From Pyronema omphalodes (Eukaryota > Ascomycota > Pezizomycetes > Pezizales > Pyronemataceae), in the NCBI GenBank assembly GCA_024516155.1, contig JAJJXM010000027.1:180001-244000 (forward strand): a stretch of 64,000 nucleotides of DNA. Direction: 5' to 3'. The position numbers and the translations under genes were made by a program. Each line of letters starts with the position of its first letter. The stretch's first letter is position 1. The notes beneath the pieces were generated by a model. That model worked only from the letters and a program-made list of their open reading frames with translations. It was not told the DNA's origin and ran no database searches. This document shows, piece by piece, positions 1 through 11,950 of the stretch.

Positions 1-3000
1 ACGAGTTTAAAAAGTGTGGAAGCAATGAGAAGGTCAATAGGAAGATTACAGTTTTAGCGGATTTTTTTGATATCAAGGAGGTTCAAATTGCTGCCACGAC
101 TGCGGAAATGCTTATGCCAAGACTCATTAACGATATGGAAATGATGAAATCCTCTGTTAGGGATATTGCCGCAAAGACAGCCGCGCTGAAGAATAACATC
201 GATACCCAGAATACACGGATTGACGTTGAGGGCGAGCTGGAGGGTTTATTGCAGGAGGTCGATATTCTTCTTGGAAAGATTCAGACGGACCATGACTATG
301 TTAGGAACCTACAAGGTCCGAAAGCGGCTGCTATGGCTTCCAAACGCGCATATGCTGCTACAGCAGAGTATCTTCCCGGCCTAAAGTCCGCTGCGATTGA
401 TATCGGAAAGCTCTATGTGGCAGTTTGTGAGCGGAAGGTATGTCACTTTTTACCCTTGATTCGTGATTCTTGCTAATAGGTTGTGTTTCAGAACGCTGCA
501 AGCGTGATTTGTCAAGAGCATCTCACTAATCTTGCATCTATCCAATTAATGTTCGGACCTGTTAATACAGTAATTAATAAGGTTGAAAAGGATACAGAAG
601 GACGAGAAGATTCAAACTTTGAGCTACTGCACCTCGTCATTCTCCTACCTATCACTTACGGATCACTTCTTATCGAATGTGTGCGCCGGAGAGAATGGTC
701 CGAAAAGTTCAACACAAACAGTTCGAGAATGGCCGAGGATCTCAGCGTATTGAAAGAAGATGAGGAGAGGCGACGTAAGAATTGGCGAAAGCATACAGCA
801 ATGTTGCTACCATTCGATGTGGATAACAACTCTCAGACATCACGTGCTGAAGTCAGTATCCGCGGAGACCCTACAGGTGGACTTCCAAAGATTACTCGAC
901 AAGATGTAGAAGCCTATATTGCAGTTCTTCAACAAGTAGGCGGCCTTGACTCGGCAATTAAGACAATCACACAGCACTACGAAGATATGGACAAGCCCTC
1001 AAAGAGGGTTAATAAGCGACTTCAGAAAGCGTTCAAAATGGGAAGCATACATGAAGCCGGTATGATGGAGTCTTCGATCATGAGCCCCAGAAACGACGAC
1101 GAAGTAAAATCGTTAAAAGCCGATAAAGAACAATTACAAGAACGAATCAGGGGCTATGAATCGCGAATACGGAAGCTCGAAGACCTCTTACATCGCAACC
1201 GAACTGCTGCTGCGCTTAATGGTAATTATCCTGCTTCAATGGCCACATCGCCTCCTGGTAGACCCAGTACGCCATCTGCATTTTCAAGCTCGCCATCAAA
1301 ACCGACTATGATGGCCCCTTCCGTCCCTCATCGTCGTTCTTCCTCGGAAGCGCAAAACTCCGAGGCTCATTATAAGTCTAAAGCAATTGCCCTGGAGGCG
1401 GAATTAAGGGTAATGCAGGAGAAAATGGAGAGATTACAGGCACAGGTTTCAGGAAATAATGAGTCTGAGAAAGTTATGAACGCCCGAATAACCCAGACTG
1501 AACAAACCAAGCGAGACCTGATTGAGAACCTCCAGAGCACTGTTAAATCAAACAACGAAGAGAGGAAGCAATTGACAATGGAGATTACCATGCTGAAAGA
1601 GAAGCTTGAGCAAGCAGAAGACGAGTTGGAGAAATTAGAAGAAGAGAGGATAAAGCCACTCGAGAGTGAGCAGGACATAATGAAGGCCGAATTATCAATT
1701 CTTCGAACTCAACGCGATACTGAAGTTGAAGAAAAGACAGCACTCCAACAGAAGTTGTTTATTATGGAGAAAGAGAAAGATGAGGAGATTTCTAGACTAC
1801 GTGCGGAGTTACAGACGCAGACCTCCAGAGCCGAGCAGGGTTTTAGGCGAACCAGTGAAGCAGAGGCAACAAACAATGAGCTTTCGAAGCAGCTCGACGA
1901 GGCTACATCGGCCCTCGACTCCAGAACCAATATCCACACTTCTATGCTCGATACAATGAAGGCAGCCTTGAGACATCTCACTCCTGATCCTGCACCTGAG
2001 GACATGCACGCACTTATGGACCAACTCGAGGCTCTAGTGTCTAAAGCAACCGCTCGTAACAAGCATCTCAATTCCCTCTTAAACACCTCTAAATCTCTTG
2101 TCGAATCCTTAAACAAGGAGAAAGAGTTCCTTCAGAAACGGTTCGACTCCCGTACAATGAAAGCCAAAGACCTTACCCAACGGTTATACACCCATAACGT
2201 CCGTTCTATCCAGCTACTCGAGAGCCTCGGCTATAAGATTGTCCGTAATGACGGCAATATGCAAATCGTCAAAGTCTCCCGGAGTAGCAGCAAGAACGCA
2301 GCCACTGCGAGTGGTGTAGCCGAGAGCACCGACCTTTCTCTAACCCTCAACGCCGTTCCCTCTTCCCCTGAGAATGCCGCCCGCAACCGGAAATCTCCCC
2401 TCTCCCAAGACCCCGAAACTTCTTCACCAGCAGACGATCTTGCTCTACTCTACTGGATGGAATCACCAGACAGCGACATTGAGAGTGAAAAATACTCCCA
2501 ATTCCTTGGCACTATCGGTTCCTTTGACCTGGACGCATTTTCCGACACCATCATCAGCCGAGTCAAGAAAACCGATCACGATTTCCGATCAGCCTTGAAA
2601 CAAGCTCGAACTTATCGCGAGAAATATTATCGCGCTAGAGATGAAGCTTCTGAAAAAATCGCTTTCAAATCCTTTAAAACTGGTGACCTAGCCCTCTTTT
2701 TGCCAACTAGGAATCAAGTCACGAGACCCTGGGCGGCTTTCAATGTCGGAGCTCCTCACTTCTTCTTGAGGGAACAGGATACTCATAAACTTGGCGCAAG
2801 AGATTGGTTATTGGCTCGTATCACAAGGGTGGAAGAAAAAGTCGTGGATCTAAGTAAGAGAAGTACAACCTCCGGCTTAACAACCCACCCCGCGAGTGAA
2901 GCCGGCTCCGCAAAATCAATCACCGGAGACGAAAAAGAAATCGATGAAGATAACCCATTCGAACTTTCCGACGGTCTGAGATGGTTCATGTTAGATGCAG

Positions 3001-3347
3001 TTGAGGAAAAATCCGGTGCTCCAACGACACCGGGTTTATCTACCAGCACAGTTGCTGCGGCAAATGTCGACGCTAAAGGATCTATCAAAAAACAGAAAGC
3101 CGTCACAGGCGCGAAAAAAAAATTAAGTGAAGTCGCAGGTGAAGCTAGTAGGAGAAGCTCAACTGGAAGTAGAGGAAGCTTTGAGGTGGCATCTATTCTA
3201 CCGGCTGTAGGTGTCGCACAGACTCATGCCGCGGAGGGAGAGATTCAACCACCACCACCTAGAACCCCTGTGGAGAAAATTGCAGCCGGGATTAGGAGTA
3301 GAGCTGGAAGTGTGAGGAGTGTTAATAGCTTTACGGGTAGAGCGTAG
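1..3347 (+). CDS. ATG11: Autophagy scaffold Atg11 (5' partial)
   Basis: Scaffold of selective autophagy: family members bind cargo receptors and the Atg1 kinase complex at the pre-autophagosomal structure. The reading frame is open from base 3 and enters from outside the window. One intron lies at 438-491 (54 bp, GTATGT donor, TTTCAG acceptor, phase 0), leaving about 1096 residues. The middle is long heptad-rich coiled coil (roughly bases 1090-2160). The C-terminal part (about 2600-2860) contains FKTGDLALFLPTR, AFNVGAPHFFL and DWLLARITRVEEKVVDL, typical of the ATG11/RB1CC1 C-terminal domain, followed by a Ser/Lys-rich disordered tail. Family assignment rests on that C-terminal domain plus the coiled coils. 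The true start is not visible. Confidence 0.88.
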
Positions 3348-3405
3348 TGGCGTTTCTTGGGGTCTGGGGAGTTCTTTTTTTTTTTTCTTGATTTGTTTTG
3401 ATGTT

Positions 3406-3443
<38 letters not shown>

Positions 3444-4259
3444 CGGTTTTTGGTGGGGTTGCTTTTGGCGGTTGCGGTACTTTCGATTATGGCTGGTTCA
3501 TCATTAGTTTTTTTTGTGTGTGTTTGGCTGGTTTGATGGTTTGTGCTGTGCGTTTTTCTTGCGTTTGTTGGTTTTTCTTGCGTTTGTTGGTTTTTTTTGC
3601 GTTTGTTGTTTTTGTTGTTGTCATGTGTTATGTTTTTATGTGGTTTCTTGACTTTTTTTTTGGTATTGTTAGCGTGTATATGGAATTATGATATTGATGG
3701 TATTGGATGGCATAGGATAGGATGGCATAGGATAGGATAGTATGGAATGGGATAGGATGAAATAGTATGATATCAGCGGTATGGGATTGAATAATATGGG
3801 ATTGGATTGGATAGGATATGATGATATGGGATTGAATAGGATATGATGATATGATGATATAGGATATAATGATATGAGATATCATGACATGGGACGATAT
3901 GATATGGGACGATATGATATGACATGTGATGGTATGAAGCATATGATAACTTCTACAGACGGTATAAATAGCGATTGGGAATAATATGAATGAATTTCAA
4001 CGACTCTGTTACTCAGCATGGAACAGAACGGAATGATGAAGCTATTATTTTTTTTTTTTTAGATGTGGGGATTTAGGGAATTTAGGGAATTTAGATGTGA
4101 GCATATATATATCATTTTTTTCTTTTTACTCGTTTTCTTTTTTCTCTCTCTCGTTTCTTCTTGTTGTGATTGGATATTGGATATGGGGTGAGTTTGTGAA
4201 TTTGTGAATTTATGAGTCTGACTGTGATTGTGATTGTGATTCCGATTGGTGATTTCGAT
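3348..4259. repeat. Intergenic low-complexity tract
   Basis: 3' flank of ATG11. It holds a long T homopolymer (about 3408-3443), a T/G-rich stretch, then about 250 bp (3695-3945) of degenerate GGATAGGA/GATATGAT-type short repeats, another T run near 4050 and small TGATTG repeats near 4220. Short open frames here follow the repeats and do not look coding. The outer edge of the left minisatellite array starts inside a truncated unit near 4260. Confidence 0.75.
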
Positions 4260-7200
4260 TGGTCATTGGTGATACTCCGTGGAGGCTATTATAAGAGACA
4301 GTCATAGAAGTCACAAAAGGCACAAAGCGAATGACACTAGATGGAAGGTAAATGATTTCATTAGCAGTTTATTTGCTGATAGAAAGGGACATGACTCTAT
4401 AGCTTCGCATCTCCTCGGGCTTTAAGGTTAACCAGATATTTCAGGCTGGGCTTCTAAGTTCTCCCGGATTCCCGGGGGATGCTCTTTGGAGCGTATTGTG
4501 ATGGTCAGTCACAAAAGGCACAAAGCGAATGGCACTGGATGGAGAGGAGGTGTTGGAGTTAAAAAGGTTTGTTAGAAGTGTGATTTGCTGATAGAAAGGG
4601 ACACGACAAAATAGCTCTGCATCTCCTCGGGCTTTAACCAGACATTTCAGGCTGGGCTTCTCCCCGGTTCCCTAAGGGATGCTCCTTGGAGCGTATTGTG
4701 AGGGATGGTCACAAAAGGCGCAAAGCAAATGGCACTGGATAGAGAGGAAGAGGTGGAAATCAAAAGATTTGTTAGAAGTGTGATTTGCTGATACGAAAGG
4801 AAGATGTGGAGTTAGTAGATTTCATTAGAAGTTTTATTTGCTGATAGAAAGGGACATGAAAATAAAGCTTCGCATCTCCTCGGGCTTTAACCAGACATTT
4901 CAGGCTGGGCTTCTCCCAGATTCCCTAAGGGATACTCCGTAGAGCGTATTGTAAGGGACAGTCGCAAAATCAAAATCAAATAAGAGACAGTCACAAAAGG
5001 CACAAAGCGAACGGCACTGGACAGAGAGGAAGAGGTGGAGGTGAAGAGATTAATTAGAAGTTTTATTCACTGATAGAAAGGGACATGACGATAAAGCTCT
5101 GTATCTCCTCGGGCTTTAACCAGACATTGCAGGCTGGGCTTCTCCCAGGTTCCCGAAGGGATGCTCCTTGGAGCGTACTGTAAGGGACAGTCGTAAAAGT
5201 CACAAAGCGGACGGCACTGGACAGAGAGGAAGAGATGGGGTTGAAAAGATTTGTTAGAAGTGTTATTCACTGATAGAAAGGGACATGACGCTATAGCTCT
5301 GTCTCTGTTCGGGCTTTAACCAGACATTTCAGGCTGGGCTTCTCCCAGATTCCCGGGGGATGCTCCGTAGAGCGTATTATAAGAGACAGTCACAGAAGGC
5401 ACAAAGGCGTGACAAAGCTAACGGCACAGGACGGAGAGGAGGAGGTGAGATTGAAAAGACTTATTATAAGTGTTATTTGCTGATAAGAAAGGAAGATGTG
5501 GAGTTAGTAGATTTCATTTGTAGTTTTATTCACTGATAGAAAGGGACATGACTCTATAGCTCTGTCTCTGTTCGGGCTTTAACCAGACATTTCAGACTGG
5601 GCTTCTCCCAGATTCCCTGGGGGATACTCCGTAGAGCGTATTGCGAGGGTTCATCACAAAAGGCACAAAGCGAACGACACTGGATGGAGTTGAATAGATG
5701 GAGTTAAGTAAAAGTTTACTAGGAGTTTTATTCACTGATAGAAGGGGACATGACGAAATAGCTTGATATCTCTTCGGGCTTTAACCAGACATTTCAGGCT
5801 GGGCTTCTCCCAGATTCCCTAAGGGATGCTCCTTGGATCGTATTGTGAGGGTTAATCACAAAAGGCACAAAGCGGGCGGAACTGGATGGAGTTGAATAGA
5901 TGGAGTTAAGTAAAAGTTTACTAGAAGTTTACTAGAAGTTTTATTTGCTGATAGAAAGGGACATGTCGATATAGCTCTGTCTCTGTTCGGGCTTTAACCA
6001 GACATTTCAAGCTGGGCTTCTCCCAGATTCCCTAAGGGATGCTCCTTGGAGCGTATTGCGTGGGTTAATCACAAAAGGCACAAAGCGAACGGCACTGGAT
6101 GGAGAGGAAGAGGTGGAGTTTGAAATATTTATTATAAGTTTTATTTGCTGATAGAAAGGGATATAACCACATATCTCTGAATCTCCTCGGGCTTTAACCA
6201 GACATTCCCGACTGGGCTTCTCCCAGGTTCCCTAGGGGATACTCCGTAGAGCGTATTATGAGGGATGGTCACAAAAGTCACAAAGCGGACAGCACAGGAT
6301 GGAGTTAAAAAGATTCTGTTCGACGTTTCATTTGCTGATAGAAAGGGACACGACGATATAGCTCTGTCTCTGTTCGGGCTTTAACCAGACATTTCAGGCT
6401 GGGCTTCTCCCCGGTTCCCTAAGGGATACTCCGTAGAGCGTATTGTGATGGTTAATCACAAGAGACACAAAGCGAACGGCACAAGATGGAGTTAAAGAGA
6501 TTCTGTTCGACGTTTTATTTGCTGATAGAAAGGGACACGACGATATAGCTCTGTCTCTGTTCGGGCTTTAACCAGACATTTCAGGCTCGGCTTCTAAGTT
6601 CTCTCAGATTCCCGAGGGGATACTCCTTGGAGTGTATTGTGATGGTCAGTCACAAAAGACACGAAGCGAACGGCACTGGATGGAGAGGAAGAGGTGGAGT
6701 TTGAAATATTTATTATAAGTTTCATTTGCTGATAGAAAGGGACATGACGATATAGCTGTGCATCTCCTCGGGCTTTAACCAGACATTTCAGGCTGGGCTT
6801 CTCCCTGATTCCCGAGGGGATGCTCCTTGGAGCGTATTGTAAGGGACAGTCACAAAAGGCACAAAGCGGACGGCACTGGACAGAGAGGAAGAGGTAGAGC
6901 AGTTCAGATTTCATATGAATTGTTATTCACTGATAGAAAGGGACATGACAATATAGCTCTGCATCTCCTCGGGCTTTAACCAGACATTTCAGGCTGGGCT
7001 TCTCCCAGATTCCCGGGGGATACTCCTTGGAGCGTATAAAGGCACAAAGCGAATGGCACTGGACAGAAAGTTAGAGGTGGAGTTGAAAAGATTTCTTTCG
7101 AAGTTTTGTTTGCTGATAGAAAGGGACATGAAAATATAGCTTTGCATCTCCTCGGGCTTTAACCAGACATTTCAGACTGGGATTTTGAGTTCTCTCAGAT

Positions 7201-8010
7201 TCCCGGGGGATGCTCCTTGGAGCGTATTGTAAGGACAGTCACAAAAGGCACAAAGCGAACGGCACTGGATGGAGAGGAAGAGGTGGAGTTTGAAATATTT
7301 ATTATAAGTTTCATTTGCTGATAGAAAGGGACATGACGATATAGCTGTGCATCTCCTCGGGCTTTAACCAGACATTTCAGGCTGGGCTTCTCCCTGATTC
7401 CCGAGGGGATGCTCCTTGGAGCGTATTGTAAGGGACAGTCACAAAAGGCACAAAGCGGACGGCACTGGACAGAGAGGAAGAGATGGGGTTGAAAAGATTT
7501 ATTATAAGATTTATTTGCTGATAGAAAGGGACATGACGCTATAGCTCTGTCTCTGTTCGGGCTTTAACCAGACATTTCAGACTGGGCTTCTCCCAAATTC
7601 CCTAGGGGATACTCCGTAGAGCGTATTGTGAGCGTTAATCACACAAGACGCAAAGCGAATGGCACAGGATAGAGAGGAAGAGGTGGAGTTGAAAAGATGA
7701 ATTTGACGATTTATTCACTGATAGAAAGGGACATGAAAATAAAGCTTCGCATCTCCTCGGGCTTTAACCAGACATTTCAGGCTGGGCTTCTCCCAAATTC
7801 CCTAGGGGATGCTCCTTGGAGCGTATTGTGATGGTCAGTCACAAAAGACACAAAGCGAACGGCACTGAATGGAAAGTAAATGATTCCATTAGAAGTTTTG
7901 TTCACTGATAGAAAGGGACATGACGATATAGCTCTGCATCTCCTCGGGCTTTAACCAGACATTTCAGGCTGGGCTTCTGCCCGGTTCCCTAGGGTATACT
8001 CCGTAGAGTG
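4260..8010 (+). repeat. Left minisatellite array, about 18 units of ~200 bp
   Basis: A core containing CTTTAACCAGACATTTCAG recurs about 18 times (near 4420, 4630, 4885, 5117, 5310, 5577, 5780, 5990, 6192, 6378, 6565, 6770, 6977, 7157, 7362, 7560, 7767, 7950). Spacing is about 180-265 bp. Each unit also carries GATAGAAAGGGACATGA, a short palindrome of the GCTCC-TT-GGAGC or CTCCGTAGAG type, and CACAAAAGGCACAAAGCG. Two units are lengthened by a partial internal copy (near 4790 and 5480). The units are diverged, so the array is not recent as a whole. No conserved start or stop pattern argues for a protein on this strand. Confidence 0.93.
6665..7482 (+). repeat. Recent three-unit duplication inside the left array
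   Basis: The stretch at about 6665-6893 is almost identical to 7254-7482, an offset of 589 bp or three units. The units at 6565 and 7157 also share an unusual GAGTTCTCTCAGATTCCCG or TAAGTTCTCTCAGATTCCCG variant. Neighbouring units differ at many sites, so this block was copied more recently than the array was founded. Confidence 0.75.
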
Positions 8011-9239
8011 TATTGGCATTGTTGGGACATAAGGCACTGATGGTGAAAGGAACGGTGTGGATCATTTTTGGGCAGGGATTCAGTCCCATATATTCTATGC
8101 ACTGCATAATGCATACATGATACTTGCTCATCGATTTCTTACGCGGATAGCGCTTCAAATATTCTCAGTACTTGCTACATACAGGAAAATACTCACTGTC
8201 ATAAAACCGGTATGCAAATATTTCAGCGAAATTCGGATGCCGAGTGATGGATCATTCGTATATCCAGGAGTACAATTCATACCACTAGGAAACTGGTATG
8301 AAGATATTCCTGTTTAATTTTGATGACTCATATAGGGACACATTGTACGCACCGTGGTAAAATATATACTGTCAGAAAACCGGCGTGGAAACCTTTTACA
8401 CGGGAAAGTTGAGCAGATAATTCAGTACGGCTTACGTATAGAGGAAAGATGAGAGAATTATTATCCACGCACCCATCACTCTGTATCCGCTACACTTCCA
8501 TGAGCCGTGCTGGTAAACAATCGGAGTAGACGTTACATTATTGGGGCGTGCCTCAGACTGCGGACGGCTATCCATATCATGATAGAAAAAATCACTAAGA
8601 CATCAAAAGAAAACAAGAACGGAAAGCCTGAAATCATCTTCACATGTTATGACGGCTCACTATTAACGATATTATAGTAAGATATGAATTACATGGTGGT
8701 AGAGGAATAACGTTAGGAGCGCTGTATTCAAACTCTGCTATGATCTATCAAACACCGAATGCATGGCAAGTCATTGACATGCGCACCGGCCGAATACATT
8801 TCACTCCAATTCTCTCTCACTTGATTGTAGTTTTCATGAGGAACTCGAAGGTTGAATATTTCCACAAAAAAAGTGAACACATGAATAAATGCATATCTTA
8901 TCTTCTTTACAACGCTGGAATTGTAGAAACGGGACTGAATGAAAGCAGTGAGTCTGGAAATAGGTGACAAGTGAAGAAACATGATCTTTACGTGAAGTAC
9001 TATTTTGATGTTAATTGAAGTCACTGATTTGCAATATGACAAGCGTTAAGAACGTCTGACGCATGCCCGATGAAGATCATAACGAGTGATATCGCACGCC
9101 TAATAGTGATATTCCCACGCGTGAAACCAAAGTCACTGAACTCATCATCGGAGCACCAAACACAGGATGTGATTATGGCGATCTCGCTGAGAAGGTCTGG
9201 GGTACTGACAATCGATATGTGTGAATTGCGATACCACTC

Positions 9240-9256
9240 GAACGTTCTGGAGTTTC
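9240..9256 (+). promoter_or_regulatory. Heat-shock-element-like site upstream of HSP20 copy A
   Basis: GAAcgTTCtgGAG: two perfect inverted nGAAn pentamers plus a third imperfect one, about 335 bp upstream of the start codon. Fungal Hsf1 recognises such alternating pentamers. The same site is present at 23090-23104 on the other strand in front of copy C. Function is inferred from sequence only. Confidence 0.55.
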
Positions 9257-9305
9257 GATGATCAACACGGCTGTATCGCGACATCGCGACATCGCGACAT
9301 CACTC

Positions 9306-9330
9306 GAACATCCTAGAACATCCTAGCGAA
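9306..9330 (+). promoter_or_regulatory. Imperfect heat-shock-element array (copy A)
   Basis: GAA-nn-TCC-nn-GAA-nn-TCC-nn-GCGAA with strict 5-bp phasing. The GAA pentamers are perfect and the TTC ones are degenerate (TCC). The same phased pattern is at 23011-23035 (minus) before copy C and at 11989-12006 before copy B, so it is conserved across all three HSP20 promoters. Confidence 0.55.
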
Positions 9331-9398
9331 CCCTTACCCGAGTCTTGGCACTGACGCAACCGCACTCTGAACTGCCAGTTTCCTGCACTGACGCCAAA

Positions 9399-9406
9399 GA
9401 TAAATA
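9399..9406 (+). promoter_or_regulatory. TATA-like box of HSP20 copy A
   Basis: GATAAATA within AAAGATAAATACCC, 182 bp before the ATG. The same string occurs at 12176-12183 for copy B and, on the minus strand, at 22935-22942 for copy C. Confidence 0.55.
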
Positions 9407-9587
9407 CCCACGATATTTCTCGCATTGCCATCATCATCAGTTCTTCAGAAGCATCGCTACAAACATCTCATACGCTTAAAACAACTTCGCTACACCGCTC
9501 TTACAAAACTTCGCACTATCCCAATATCGTACTTTTCACCGCACTATTTCACGACCAATCACTCGACCTCTAAATCAACAAATCACA

Positions 9588-10211
9588 ATGCCGTTCTTCC
9601 CTCGCTTCCACTACCCCGCTGAAAGCAAAACACACTATACCGCTTTCCCTACCGACATCCTCCGCGTGTTCGACGAGCTTGACAGAGCCACTTCCTCTAC
9701 CGGCTCCTCGACCTCTGCCTCCTCCACCCACCGCCGTGCTTTCTCCCCCACCTTCGACGTCCACGAAACCGAGCGTGAATACGTCCTCGAAGGAGAATTC
9801 CCCGGTCTATCCGATAAGAGGAACATAAAAATTGAGTTCACGGATGACAAAACTATCCTTATCTCCGGCAAGATTGAGCGGGAGTTTAAGGGTGTGAAGG
9901 ATGAACAAGGAAAAGGAAACTTGATTGAGTCGGCTGAAGAGCAGAAGAAGATTGGAGGAGATAAACCCGCTGCAGGACAGGAAGTTGATAAGTCTGAGAA
10001 GTCGGAAAAGAATGTCGAGAAGAATAAGGAAAAGCCTAAAGGACCAAAGTATTGGGTCTCTGAAAGATCGGTGGGAGAATTCTCCCGTAGTTTCAGCTTC
10101 CCTGGTCATGTGGATATCGACCAGGTTAAGGCTAGTCTTGAGCATGGAATCCTGAAGATTGTGGTGCCGAAGATGGAGAAGAAGACTGGTCGCAAGATTG
10201 AGATCCATTAA
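9588..10211 (+). CDS. Small heat-shock protein HSP20/HSP30, copy A
   Basis: ATP-independent chaperone that holds unfolding proteins during stress; fungal HSP30-type members are usually cytosolic. The frame is intronless, 207 aa. The alpha-crystallin domain starts near residue 52 (FSPTFDVHETEREYVLEGEFPGL). It is interrupted by a charged Lys/Glu-rich insertion (about residues 100-154), as is common in filamentous-fungal HSP30. It resumes at KYWVSERSVGEFSRSFSFP, with the conserved EHGIL motif near 186-190 and a C-terminal IEI (204-206), the IxI motif used for oligomer contacts. It is the left-arm gene of the inverted duplication. Its protein differs from copy C at only about ten positions. Heat-shock-type elements and a TATA-like box lie upstream. 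Confidence 0.93.
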   Translation: MPFFPRFHYPAESKTHYTAFPTDILRVFDELDRATSSTGSSTSASSTHRRAFSPTFDVHETEREYVLEGEFPGLSDKRNIKIEFTDDKTILISGKIEREFKGVKDEQGKGNLIESAEEQKKIGGDKPAAGQEVDKSEKSEKNVEKNKEKPKGPKYWVSERSVGEFSRSFSFPGHVDIDQVKASLEHGILKIVVPKMEKKTGRKIEIH

Positions 10212-11216
10212 TCCCAGTTCCGCACGACTAGGGTCACTAAGTTAATGTTCTCGGAGTTTTGCATGGGTTGGATAGCATTGCATTTGGGCATGGAGTAATA
10301 TGGGATTCTTTTTTTGGGTTACTGTTGGGTTTTGCATATAGGGGAGTCATTGTCAAAGATTAACGAGGCGGATACTGCACATATAGTATTGTTATTTGTT
10401 TACTTTGTTACTGGTTTCTGTAGTACTTTGTTGTTGCCACTCTATGTAGCACCTACTCTCATACGCTCCTTTACACGATATTGAGTTGGCTTTCCATTCT
10501 TTCATTTTTCTTTTCTTTTCTTTTTTCTACGGTGCACCTTGGTATTAGTCATACAATTAAACGCAATTTTACTTAAACAATGATACTTTACCAGAACGGA
10601 CTTAAATGTGCATGATCTCTATGATGGATTACCTGTGAAACTAAAGACACTTTCTGACAGTTGTAGCTGGAAACAATAAACATCATCAGAACTCAGTTTC
10701 CACAGAACTTCAAAGAAGAAGGTTGAGAGGGCGAAAGGGAAGAGAAATGAGTCGAGGGACGAGGGACAAGGGACGAGAATGAAATTTTTGGATTTATTCC
10801 AAGATGAAGGCTTCGGGATGACAGAACATATCCTACATTTTCTTCAACGGACAGGTATAGGCTGTTGCAAAGAGGTTGGAGTAGGTCCTAGGATACCATA
10901 AAGGTACTACTACCACTCGGATTCAGATTTAAACGAAGGTGTTTGTTCTTGGTGATTTATTTTACTATTGTTTGTTTTTCTCGGTGTTGATTTTGTTGTC
11001 TCTTTTTCTGTTCTTTGTTTTCTTTGTTTTCTTTGTTTTTTCATATTGCAATCGGGTGGATGGATATCAGGGGTAAAGGAGATCGGGGGGGCTCATAAGG
11101 TGGTTAGTATCACGAGGACCTAGACGGGTTTTGGGTATTTTGTTGTTTTTTTCCTGCTTGGGCTTTTTAGGCCTCGGTCAGTGTATGATTTAATACATCA
11201 ATCAATAAATGTATAT
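10212..11216. other. 3' flank of HSP20 copy A
   Basis: 10212-10715 matches the inverted right arm (about 21650-22129), including the shared stretch ACACTTTCTGACAGTTGTAGC. 10716-11190 has no counterpart there and contains pyrimidine-rich and TTTTC repeats (10500-10525, 11000-11040). A dispersed motif with TAGGCCTCGGTCAGTGTATG lies near 11168. No gene is seen. Confidence 0.65.
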
Positions 11217-11700
11217 GTAGTTCCCATAAATCATACTCGACCTATATACATATCTTCTTTCAACTTCAACTTTGACTATATATATGCGTATATTTTATCC
11301 ACCTAAATAACCATGCTTCATCATATACATTACGTTACGTTCCGCATACCCAAAGAAGCTATGGACCTAGTCATGATCATGCTGTCGGCGCCGGTGCCGG
11401 TGCCGTTAACGCGTTTCCATACCATACGAAATACCAAAATTTGGAAATCTGGAAAAAAATACGATAAGCGAGCCTGCGCACGATCAACCCACCCATCTAC
11501 ATAGCCGACACCAACCCAACCCACCTATGTATAGTGGGTATAGCCAACACGAATCGATAAGTAGTAGCGCCGGGTACCCCACTAGCTAACCCAAGCCACT
11601 GCGGGTAGGGCTGCTGCTATGTGTGCTACGGTGCTACGGTGTTTTTGCAGCTGTCATATCATCTCCCCTAGCTCCTAGCTCGTAGCTCGTAGTTCGTAGT
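11217..11700 (+). repeat. Inner segment of the inverted duplication, left copy
   Basis: Matches 20770-21250 in reverse complement. Shared strings include ATACATTACGTTACGTTCCG, GTGGGGTACC-type and CCACTGCGGGTAGGGCTGCT. Divergence is visible by eye (substitutions and small indels), so the copies are old or were decaying. The short open frames in it are not maintained in the other copy. Confidence 0.8.
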
Positions 11701-11950
11701 TCATAGTTCCTGATATGTCTTTGCATATGTATATAGCTCCTACATATATTTCCTGCACGGCCATTTTACTTTGGACGTATTGTTATATATGTATGTATGT
11801 ACAGGTACATACGTAGGTTCGAAGCAGGCGGTATTGAGTGATATATTCCCCCCCCTAATAAGCCCGCCCGTGAAACCGAATTCACGGAACTAGCTTCGTT
11901 GGAGAACATAATGGAGAATACAGTAGGTGTGTCTACTGTAGATATCACTT

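Larger units (their letters stand above)
8011..9587. repeat. Shared non-coding segment between array and HSP20 copy A (left arm)
   Basis: About 1.55 kb with no convincing gene. It is matched in inverted orientation by 22754-24300: both contain the cat/act-rich block next to the array, a GATAGAAAAAATCACTAAGA-like stretch, and the same promoter elements. Short open frames on either strand are not kept in frame between the two copies (for example 8728-9042 minus against 23356-23553 plus), which argues against coding. The last 350 bases hold the HSP20 promoter. Confidence 0.8.

Noticed and set aside
4260..8010. CRISPR-like reading of the regular repeats
   Set aside because: Units are ~200 bp, diverged along their whole length and lack unique spacers; the genes are eukaryotic with introns.
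8728..9042. 104-codon minus frame in the left arm
   Set aside because: The inverted copy (23356-23553) shows a similar start but shifts frame and stops early, so the frame is not maintained.
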